Assembly: GCA_034440615.1 (NCBI GenBank)
Contig: JAOTOM010003177.1
Span: 22,501 to 86,500 of the forward strand
Reading direction: 5' to 3'
DNA length: 64,000 nt
DNA from: Ashinkailepas kermadecensis
Lineage: Eukaryota > Arthropoda > Thecostraca > Neolepadidae
The translations under genes were made by a program, and so were the position numbers. Below, one piece after another: positions 44,206 to 53,129 of the stretch. The notes under the pieces were generated by a model. That model worked only from the letters and a program-made list of their open reading frames with translations. It searched no databases and was not told the DNA's origin. Numbering within the stretch: position 1 is the first letter of the stretch; each line of letters opens with the position of its first letter.

Positions 44206-45210
44206 CCGTAACACCTGTGACCGCCCCATACCATATCTCTAAACGGCTGACTGCGAAGAAATATTTTAACTGAGACAGTATGCGGGGAATTACACCTCAG
44301 CATGACTGTTTTGCCACGATTGTACTTCTGGTTTGTATCAATAAACTTGTTATGGGCGCTATATGACCATTGCAGTCGATGCGCCCTTTAAACCCAAATA
44401 ACAAACAATTTTATACAGGAAGAGCGGTCCACAAAGCACGTGGTTTTCACAGACTCTTTGAGCAGTCTCCTGGCATTGAAAACCTTTAACCAGGATAACC
44501 GACTTGTTGGGAGGATTCTCAAAATCGTGAAATCCCTACATGACATCGACAGAAATATCGTGTTCTGCTGGATTCCCAGCCATGTCGGACTCGCGGGAAA
44601 TGAAGCTGCTGACATAACCGCCAAACACGCCATCAGCAATGGCCGTGTGGTCGATCTACGGCTCCCTCCAAGGGACCTATACCCTACTATATTGTAAAAT
44701 ATACAGTCCGAATGGCAAAGAAACTGGAACTCAAAGTGTAGTAAGCTCAGGGTTTTAAAACCGATATTAGGAAAGTGGCGATCCTCGCACCGAACCAAAC
44801 GACGGGAAGAAGTGATACTCTGCCGATTGAGAATCGGTCATACCTTCGCAACACACAGTTACATGCTGACCGGTGATGATCGACCTTTATGTCCACGCTG
44901 CTCTAACCCACTTACCGTGTACCATGTTTTAGTAGGCTGTGTACTGTTAGAACCTCTACGACGTCAGATTTTAGGACAGCTGAGTGTTGACGCTTCTTTG
45001 CATGTGCTAATAGGGAACGACTCTGATGTCGTTGCGTCTGGGAATATTTTTATCTTCCTTCGACAAGCTGGCCTTGATGTGATATACCGCCACCCGTGAA
45101 TATTAATAACAAGCTGTTATAGTAGCACCGTATATTGATTATAATAGTTATGGGCGCAAAATGACCCTGGATGTCGACGCGCCCCTAAACTCCAATCCAC
45201 CACCACCACA

Positions 45211-45853
45211 TCTGACAGGACAGCCTTAGTGCCCATGATTCTCTGTGCTGCTGCCTTTTTTTCTTTGGTGTACTTCAGGCATAGTTATCGCTTCAGAGCC
45301 ACATAATTATTGAGTCCTTTCTTTTTTCCGTTCCTCCATCTCTCTCGACTCCTCATGTATTTCAACTCAGAGCTTATCAAGGCTAGGTTCAGAGATGTGA
45401 GCTTGAGCTGCCATGCCAGACCGCCAGACATCAATGACTGCACCTGAGCAGTCAGAGCCTCGACAGCCTTGCACAGTGTTTTAACTGTCTGGTGCAGCTG
45501 CCCAGATGCTCCAGCACTCACCCCAGTCCCTCCTGGGGAACTGGAAGCTCGGCAGTTGACGCATATGAGTGCAATACTTTCACATCCATGTTGGACAATG
45601 TTGGAGACGTTGTGCGCATATGTCCACAATGTCCATGTTGGAGATATTGTGATGGCCGATCGCGGTTTCAATATCCAAGACATCTTGGCGACTCGAAATA
45701 TCAAGGCAGTAACGTGGTCATTTCTTCGAGGAAAGACACCGTTGTCGCCTACAGAGATGGCACTCTCCAGGCAATCACCAAAGACCGCATTCATGTGGAG
45801 AGATTGATTGGCCTGACCAAAACGTAGTGCTTGAGTGGTCCCATTCACTTCTC
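45211..45853 (+). pseudogene. ISL2EU-type transposase fragment, copy 2
   Basis: Nearly identical to 29385-30068. DIVMADRGFNIQDILATRN (45648-45704) and KDRIHVERLIGLTKT (45780-45824) are in different frames. It begins with the same CATCTGACAGGACAGCC junction after a LINE tail, but here the LINE (M) is present in full hairpin form. It diverges from copy 1 after CACTTCTCAC. Confidence 0.78.
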
Positions 45854-46758
45854 ACATGTGCAATGCGTAAGCGAGATGTATTACGTGGCCAGTTTCCTGT
45901 GTGGACTGCGACATGCTATTTTGTAGCAGTTGCTCATGAGCAGAAGGCATGTGCTTCATTTCCTGTCCGTTGGGCTCGGTGGGAGTCGCCACAGATGTGG
46001 ATGTGTCGTGTTGTGCGCAACACAACATTGTAGTTCACATTCAGTGGTCCCAGTTAGCAACGATGTATTCACTGTTCAAACCCTTAACACTCACAATGAT
46101 ACATCGCAGTACGCGTACGGGATTCCTATGCCATTGTAACTAATGCGATAATATACATTTATCATATGCATACGTGTATTGGAATGGTCATACAGCTGGC
46201 AACAGAGACACTGGTGACAAACCGGCCACACATCAATCATTACATCAATCTTCAAATCATTACATCAATTATTTCATGGAAACATAGATATATTGTTCCG
46301 GATTGGAAAAATGGGTTTGAGTGGTAACTATGTCTTCGCGTAGTACTGTCTCCTCAGTACTTTGTTGAGCGAATTTTCTGTCTCCTACTCGGGTCGTCCA
46401 GTAAGCAGTTTGTTTCACCTCTGCGCGGACGATCAGCCACGTGGTGATCTTCGACAATGCTGCGACCTTATAGCGGATCTCCCTGGTGCTACCACCATGT
46501 GACTTGCACTCGATTGGCCGCGACTGCTTGACGATGGGCTCTGACGCTACGGTTTATACATCCGCTGACGCTACGGATACATGACGTTCGCTCACTGATG
46601 TTGCAACCGTATGACGGGGGCCCCTGTCACTCTGGCCCTGTGACGGTGTTCTGCAACGCTACCGTCGGGTGGCGTAAGCTCACGGAGACATTGGCCGTGC
46701 GACGTGTACTCCCAATCGATTCAGTCCTAGGGCTTGCGTTCACTGACGCCGCCGTCAG
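45854..46758. other. Unassigned sequence
   Basis: No gene is supported. The last 300 bp before LINE K are GC-richer, with repeated GACGCTACGG, and contain short frames only. Confidence 0.45.
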
Positions 46759-46918
46759 ACGACTGCTCCTTCCCCGCAGTGGGGTCAGCCTCGTTGCTCG
46801 GCTGGCTAGAGAAATGGCGCTCTCTCGGGTTACCACAGCCTCGCTCGTCCTTCCATCCATACACTCCCATTCCAATGCCCATCTCATCTCAACATCCATG
46901 TCCTTCACCTTGCCCTGT

Positions 46919-48898
46919 GCAGCTGTGCCGAACTACACCGACGTCCGAAGTGTGGGCCCTGCGTATCAAGAGGATTTCTGGGCAATTTTCGTCAATTCCA
47001 CTCCCGGTACTCATTATTGGAGACCACACCATAGCTGATCCAGGCGAAGTAGCGTGTCGTATTGCTGATGTTATCGCAAAGCGTCGTGAACACACCGATC
47101 CAACATTTATACAGTACCGTGCCCGTAGCCAGAGGGAGGAGATCAGTTTTACCACCCCCGAACAACTTGTTTACAATTTGCCGTTTACACAAGCAGAACT
47201 TACCTCTGTGATCAGTGATTTGAAATGTGTGTGTGAGGGACCAGACGGTGTGCACAACCAAATGCTGAAGCATTTACCAGCGCCTGCAAAGCACGCTTTA
47301 CTCGCCATCTACAACAGACTTTGGGATGTGGGATATTTCCCACCAGCTTGGCGAAAGGCAATCGTCGTACCACTGTTGAAGCCTGGCAAAAGTGGCGAGG
47401 ACCCAACCCATTATCGTCCGATATCGCTCACATCATCATTGTGTAAGCTGATGGAAAGAATGGTAAACCTTCGCCTCAATTGGTTCTTAGAAACCCGGAA
47501 CGTTTTAGCCAACGACCAGTGCGGCTTTCGAAAAAATCGCAGTACGATCGACCATGTCTTAAGGCTCGATACTGAGATTCGTTTGGCTTTTGCGAAAAAG
47601 AAACATCTAGGAGCAGTGTTTTTCGACATTGAAAGTGCTTTTGATACCGCCTGGAGACATGGGATCTTGCGGAAGATCCATCGGTGTGGAATCCGTGGAT
47701 CCCTGGGGGTGTTTTTGAGAAACTTTATGACGGACCGACAATTTTGTGTGCGAGTGGGCAATCAGACATCGGATTGGCTCCACCAGGTTGAGGGAGTCCC
47801 TCAAGGCAGTGTGCTGAGCACTTCCCTCTTCTCGCTTCTTATAAATGACATTGGCAACTCGCTTCCCTCGTCAATCGGAAGATCTCTCTTCGCCGACGAT
47901 TTTGCGATCTGGTCCTGCAGCTCGTCAGCTCCTCTCATGGAACGACAGCTGCAACTTACAATTTCTCGACTCGAAAAATGGGGACATCAGAATGGTCTCA
48001 GGTTTTCCATAGCAAAAACGACAGCAATTCATTTCTGCCGACGCCGAGGTAATTGTCCGGACATGACTCTGAAGCTGTAAGGACAAGACGTTCCGTCAGT
48101 GCAAATGGCTCGTTTTCTTGGAGTGCAGTTTGACCACCGTCTTTCATACAGAGATCATATAAAAGCGCTCCGTGACAAGTGTTTTAAAGCAATGGCAATA
48201 TTGAAGTGTGTCTCCCGTATGTCATACGGTGCTGACAGAAAGACTTTGCATCTGCTCTACCGTAATCTCATTCGTTCTAAGCTTGACTATGCATGTTTTA
48301 TATACGACGGGGCGTGTGCCACCACTAAGCGAATGTTGGACCCAGTGCACCACGCTGCGGTGATAATAATTACTGGAGCATTTCGTACATCCCCAACGGT
48401 CAGCGTACTAGCGGATGCTCACGAACCTCCCTTGTCCATGAGGCGTGAAATGCTCGGTCTCCAATACGCCTGCAAAATACGACAGTTTCCGACACACCCA
48501 ACATATTCAGCGGTGTTCTCCCGTCACATGCATGCGGTCCTTCGTGACCACATTAGGAGAGGAACGCCTTACTGTGTTAGAATGAGGACGCTCCTTAGAG
48601 AAATGAGACTTCGAATGCAGGAAATTAGGCAGTATGAGCAAATATCTACCCCCCCCCCGTGGGAACTGGTCTCCCCCTCCATTGACATTTCCCTCGCTGT
48701 CGAGAGAAAACAAGATGTGACAAAAGAGGAACTACTATCACGTACCTTAGAGCACATTTCCTCAGTATATCATGGTTACATCGTTACATACACAGATGGT
48801 TCAAAGACAGACACAGGCGTAGGTAGTGCTTTCGTTAGGGGATTGACCACAAGATCTTTTTTCCCTGCCGCCACACGCCACGGTCTTTACTGCCGAGT
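46919..48898 (+). pseudogene. LINE L ORF2, RT (one nonsense codon, one frameshift)
   Basis: The frame runs from the 5' truncation point to 48898 with a single TAA at 48078-48080. RT signatures are complete: CEGPDGVHNQMLKHLP, WRKAIVVPLLKPGKSG, HYRPISLTSSLCKLMERM and CGFRKNRSTIDHVL. Motif A is FFDIESAFDTAWRHG with catalytic Asp, motif B is GVPQGSVLSTSLFSLLIND, and motif C is LFADDFAIW. These are followed by KTTAIHFC, FLGVQFDHRL and LIRSKLDYACFIYDGA. RNase H begins at YTDGSKTDTGVGSAF, then the frame shifts near the T6 run at about 48858. It has the best preserved RT catalytic core in the window. The Met upstream of the TSD is irrelevant, since that part is LINE K 5' UTR. Confidence 0.87.
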
Positions 48899-49617
48899 TG
48901 ATAGCCATCAGCAAAACCCTTTCATACATCGAAGTTGACGACGAGGATACCCATGTTATTTTGACTGATTCTCTGAGCAGTCTTTTGGCCCTGCGCAGTT
49001 TTAACCAGCAACATGTCATTGTACGAGACATTTTATCGCAACTTACTTCGATACATAACATGGGAAAACACGTTACACTTTGCTGGATCCCAGCACATGT
49101 CGGAATTCGTGGTAACGAGCTGGCCGATCAGGCTGCAAGGCGAGCAGCACAAGCACCAAGTAGAAGCGTGCTCCCACTTCCAGCCAGTGACCACTACCCA
49201 ATTATATCAGCATTTATTATCAGACAGTGGCAGGGCAGATGGGACCAAATGGAGTCCAACAAATTAAAGCAAATCAAACCACATTTAGCGCTGTGGCCCT
49301 CGTCCTTCAGCCAAACTAGAAGGGACGAGGTGGCCATCTGTAGACTTAGAATTGGCCACACGCTAGCCACACATGGGTATTTATTGTGCGGGAAAGAAAG
49401 GCCGAAATGTATAAGGTGTAATGCCGCACTATCTGTGCACCATGTGTTGGTGGCGTGCCCAGCATATACGGAAGAACGTAGGCGCCACTTCGGATATAAT
49501 GCTCATACTTTGAAGTTGGACGACTTGTTGGGAAACGATTCACGATTTATACACAACAGAGCGGTTTTGTGCTTTCTTGCAGATATAGGATTTGAAATAA
49601 TATACACACCTTCCTAG
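48880..49617 (+). pseudogene. LINE L ORF2, RNase H and Cys/His tail
   Basis: Continues RNase H in the shifted frame: TAELIAISKTLSYIE (E), LTDSLSSLLALRSF (D) and IPAHVGIRGNELADQAAR (His, D). The tail follows: CRLRIGHTLATHGYLLCGK, CIRC, SVHHVLVAC. It stops at 49615-49617, about 80 bp before the hairpin. Only the preceding frameshift separates it from RT. Confidence 0.85.
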
Positions 49618-50149
49618 CTGATAATTTGCTTCCACAGATATCCTCTGTTACGCGCTCTTCATATGTGGCAATCTGATATGTGATTAAGCAAGCTTGTTAT
49701 GGGTGCAATATAATCCACTGGGGTTGACGCACCCTAAAACCCTAATAATCAATTCACCTTGCCCTGCAACACCAACTCTCCCTACCATGAGCAGGTAGGA
49801 CAACTTCCCCGGTCCTGCCCTCCAGCTCAGTTTTATCGGGGTAGTCGCGCCCCTTCGGCCCGTCCCCCGGGGTTGACGGAGTCCTGGAGGCTGAGGTCCC
49901 CCGTCGCACGGTGCTAGTTGTGGCGGGGGACCAACACGCCTCTTTGGTCCTAATATCCCGGAGGGGCGGGCGGGTCCGTAGGGCCCCATACGGGCCAAGT
50001 GACATGTCGCCTCAGACCAAAGGTCTGGGCCCTGGCCCAGTGCCTGTAAGCCTGGCCGGCAGGGGTCAAGCGGTGGGCGGCGCTGGATCCCGGTCGGGGT
50101 GGTGAGTCTCTCTCTCCCGGCCGGGCGAAGGCGCCGCCTGCCCCGTATA

Positions 50150-50238
50150 GCTCCTCGGGCGCCTGGCGTCCTCCCGTCCGCGGGGCCCAGGCGTCCCCCC
50201 CCCCGTTGGGCCCCTGTGTGGTGGGGCGCCCGAGGAGC
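50150..50238 (+). promoter_or_regulatory. Conserved 5' UTR hairpin before ORF1
   Basis: Perfect 14-bp inverted repeat GCTCCTCGGGCGCC (50150-50163) and GGCGCCCGAGGAGC (50225-50238), closing a GC-rich loop with further pairing. It lies 18 bp upstream of the ORF1 ATG. LINE I has the same structure (40721-40734 with 40793-40806) with one covarying pair and one G-U. Confidence 0.75.
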
Positions 50239-50256
50239 CGAAACCAAGCACAACAC

Positions 50257-51625
50257 ATGGCAACAACAACACTTAAAAACACTCCTGGTCCCTCTCGTGA
50301 GGGCCAGACCACCTGCTCAGATGGAACCAACACGTTTTCCGCCACCCCGCGGATCCTCATTCTTCGAGGGAAAACACAGACCCTTGGTTCTTTATCCCCC
50401 TTTCAAAGACGTAATGGATGCGACCGGTTTGGAAGAATTATTCGATGTGAGAAGTTGAAGGATGGAGGGTTGGAGGTGGAGTTTGCGGTAGCGGAAGAGG
50501 CGGAGAGAGCGCTGTCGATGACCAAGTTTGTTTACAGTGTGCGAAAGGATGGCAAGAAGGTAGACGAAATTATTCCAATCTATGTAGAACCCCATAAAAC
50601 CAAGAACTCATCGAGAGGTATCATCAACTGTTTTGACTTGAGGGATGTACCAGAGGAAGAGATTGTCGATGGACTAGCAGAATTTGGAGTGACTGGAGCG
50701 AGAAAGTTGAAGTTGAGGAGAGGTGCAGAGATGGTCACAACTAACAACATCGTACTAACATTCAACACGAGCGATCTTCCTCCAGTGATTCGTGTGGGGT
50801 ACATCCGGGTTAAGGTCCGTATTTTCTTTCCCAACCCGATGAGATGTTTTAAATGCCAAAAATTCGGCCACACAAACCAGTATTGCCGCAATCGCCCCGC
50901 ATGTGGCAAGTGCGCCTCTCACGATCACGGAAGTGAACACTGCACCTCTGAGACCCCCCGTTGTGCAAACTGTGGCTCAGAACAAGACCCCCACTCATCG
51001 TACGACAGGACCTGCCCGATATACATCAAGGAGAAAGAAATAATTGCAATTAAACACACACAAAAAGTAACGTTCCGGGAGGCTAGAGATATATATGAAC
51101 ACTCACCCCAGAATTACATACGCATCAAAAGTCAAAAGTCATACGTTGATCACACAACATACTCAGCCCAACAATGTTTCTGAGCTTATCTCCCAAATGA
51201 TAGCCTTACTTCGCTCCTTTGGAGTGCCCCTTACGCTACCTGCAGGGGACATACAGCCAACCCAAGACTACGTCGATACCACCGAAACCCCACCCACTAT
51301 GAGTGAACAAAACCCTGTACATGACACCACCAATACGGCAGAGCGCGTTGTTTCGACACCAAGGGCCCCGGAAGTCGCAGTTCCCCCACCCGTTATAGAG
51401 CAGGCTCCAGAAGAGTGGCATCTTGTCCAGCGGTCTAAGAGACCCACTAAGACCTCCACTATTCTCGAATCCTTACCCACCATACCCACCGAACCCACTC
51501 CCATCCAGCCTATCACTGCACCATCCAAAACCACGCCAGGCCCCCCCCCCCCCCCCCCCCAACCCCCCCAAAACCAAAAGAACGAAAAGTTCGGGTTTGG
51601 GGGGCCCCCCGCGCCCCGATTTTAA
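50257..51625 (+). pseudogene. LINE K ORF1 (gag-like), one frameshift
   Basis: The ATG at 50257 sits in the same position relative to the 5' UTR hairpin as in LINE I. The RRM-like gag region has LSPFQRRNGCDRFGRIIRC, GGLEVEFAVAEEAERAL, SSRGIINCFDLRDVPEEEIV and GLAEFGVTGARK. Three zinc knuckles follow: CFKCQKFGHTNQYC, CGKCASHDHGSEHC, CANC...SYDRTC. After REARDIYEHSP a shift in a C4 run (near 51105) moves to a frame with RITYASKVKSHT, a Thr/Pro-rich region and WHLVQRSKRPTK. The end is blurred by an abnormal C-run region. ORF1 packages element RNA. Confidence 0.82.
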
Positions 51626-51790
51626 AAAAAAGGGCCCCCCCCCCCAAAAAAACCCCCCCCCCCCAAACCCAAACCCCAGGGCCCCCCCCCCAAAGGCCAC
51701 CCCCCACCCCCCACCCCCCCCCCCCAACAAAAGCCCCCGGGAAACCCCCCCCCCCACACACCACACCCCCCAAACCCCCCCCCCCCCCCC

Positions 51791-51826
<36 letters not shown>

Positions 51827-51880
51827 CCAAAAAAGGTGAGGCCCCCCCCCCCCCCCCCCCACCAAAAACCCACCACCCCA
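51540..51880. repeat. Abnormal C-homopolymer region
   Basis: Runs of C up to about 30 bases broken by A-runs, with almost no T on the + strand. This is unlike any neighbouring sequence and may be a consensus artefact. It lies between the ORF1 end and the left end of the 6-kb transposon. Confidence 0.85.
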
Positions 51881-51930
51881 AAACAAAAACCTATTACCCT
51901 ATTAACCTTTACCCCCTAACCCTAGGTTAC

Positions 51931-51970
51931 ATATGACAGGGTTTCAGACTCTGGACCGGTTTCGCGGACA
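51931..51970 (+). repeat. Left TIR of the 6-kb transposon
   Basis: Matches the reverse complement of 57920-57959 with two mismatches. Confidence 0.92.
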
Positions 51971-52775
51971 AAACCAGCCCAAAATCATTGTTCCTGTTTC
52001 AATGCATAAACCAACCTATCCGGACCAGTTTTTTATCAGGAATTCGAATCTGCAATCAAAAATAGCAAGGAACACACCATTTGACCTGAAAGTGACCTTT
52101 TGACCTGATATGACTAAATGTCAGGTCATTACACAACCCAAAATCAGTGCTCATGTTTCAATGCAAAACCAACCTATCGGGACCAGTTTTTTATGAGGAA
52201 TTCGAATCTGCAATCAAAAATAGCAAGGCACCCACCATTTGACCTGAAAGTGACCTGTTGACCTGATATTACTAAATGTCAGGTCATTGCACAACCCAAA
52301 ATCAGTCTTCCTGTTTCAATGCATAAACCAACCAATCCGGACCAGTTTTTATGAGGAATTCGAATCTGCAATCGAAAATACCAAGGCACCCACCATTTGA
52401 CCTGAAAGTGACCTGTTGACCTGATATGACTAAATGTCAGGTCATTACACAGCCCAAAATCATTGTTCCTGTTTCAATGCATAAACCAACCTATCCGGAC
52501 CAGTTTTTTATGAGAAATTCGAATCTACAATCTAAAATAGCAAGGCACCCACCATTTGACCTGAAAGTGACCTGTTGACCTGATATGACTAAATGTCAAG
52601 TCATTGCACAGCCCAAAATCAGTGTTCCTGTTTCAATGCATAAGCCAACCTATCCGGACCAGTTTTTATGAGGAATTCGAATATGCAATCAAAAATATCA
52701 AGGCACCCACCATTTGACCTGAAAGTGACCTTTCGACCTCATATGACTAAATGCCAGGTCTATGCATTGCCCAAC
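51970..52775. repeat. Subterminal satellite, five units of 158-160 bp
   Basis: Units begin at CCCAAAATCA (51978, 52138, 52295, 52453, 52612). Each holds CCTGTTTCAATGC, CCAACCTATCCGGACCAG, GAATTCGAATCTGCAATC and a cluster TGACCT..TGACCT..TGACCT..AGGTCA. Units differ by a few substitutions and 1-2-bp indels. Confidence 0.92.
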
Positions 52776-53129
52776 CACCACGACCACTCGTCTTCTGCGA
52801 AAAAAAAAATGCTGACGAATCGGTTAGCCCCTATCGGTCCGAATCAAACACTTGCTTTAATTACCCAAATCGTCCACTATATTTTGCTGTCACTTAAACG
52901 AGAGACAGACAAGACAAACCAGTTCAATATTGAGTCAACGTACGCATAAGAACAGGATAAAACAATACTACTCAGTGCCGTCGGGAGACGCCCGAAATAA
53001 TGCGGAAGCTCGTCGACACGCACAACCGAACGATTGAACCCCGCAGGCCACTACAGTCAGCGTCACCAACCACCATAGACCCTGCGCTAAGCGTAGGTAC
53101 CTACGTGCCACTGCCGCCGGGACGGGCTG
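52776..53129. other. Spacer in the 6-kb transposon
   Basis: No gene or repeat recognised. It is the probable 3' UTR of the minus-strand transposase gene. Confidence 0.4.

Larger units (their letters stand above)
40517..44405 (+). mobile_element. LINE I, gag-only element with 14-bp TSD
   Basis: Begins TCCCCGCAGTGGGGTCAGCC, the same 5' end as full-length LINE K. It has a 5' UTR of about 308 bp, one ORF (ORF1), a short 3' UTR with AATAAA near 44340 and the hairpin ATGGGCGC...GATGCGCCC, and ends AATAACAAA. The flanking repeat CAATTTTATACAGG (40503-40516 and 44406-44419) is perfect. There is no endonuclease, RT or RNase H of its own; those seen inside belong to the nested LINE J. It therefore moved as a unit without ORF2. 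Confidence 0.9.
40205..45210 (+). mobile_element. LINE M, RNase H and 3' end, split by LINE I
   Basis: 40243-40516 encodes the start of RNase H (FSRIYTDGSKSVSGVGCAYV, IFTAELYAILQALNFIQ). The domain continues in frame at 44420 (KHVVFTDSLSSLLALKTF, IPSHVGLAGNEAADITAK), after removing LINE I and one copy of its TSD. The Cys/His tail follows (LCRLRIGHTFATHSYML, CPRC, VYHVLVGC), with one TAA at 44696-44698. The end is the hairpin ATGGGCGC...GACGCGCCC and a CCACCACCACCAC tail. The 5' limit near 40205 is approximate. Confidence 0.9.
46918..49752 (+). mobile_element. LINE L, 5'-truncated, nested in the 5' UTR of LINE K
   Basis: The flanking direct repeat TTCACCTTGCCCTG is perfect (46904-46917 and 49753-49766). 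Body: RT from the linker TSEVWALRIKRISGQ, RNase H and Cys/His tail, then hairpin GGGTGC (49701-49706) with GCACCC (49729-49734), and a CTAATAATCAA tail. Confidence 0.93.
46772..50256 (+). promoter_or_regulatory. LINE K 5' UTR (split)
   Basis: 46772-46917 and 49767-50256. The first 146 bp are almost the same as the start of LINE I (40518-40662). LINEs of this kind usually carry an internal promoter here; the palindromic CCCCGCAGTGGGG start is shared by both copies. The second part is GC-rich; LINE I lacks about 330 bp of it (roughly 49835-50149). Confidence 0.75.

Noticed and set aside
46734..48080. A single protein from 46734 including the 5' UTR of LINE K
   Set aside because: The first 180 bp are host flank and 5' UTR; the frame only happens to continue across the LINE L insertion point.
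51473..51886. Gly-rich and Pro-rich frames around the C-run region
   Set aside because: Composition artefacts of homopolymers.
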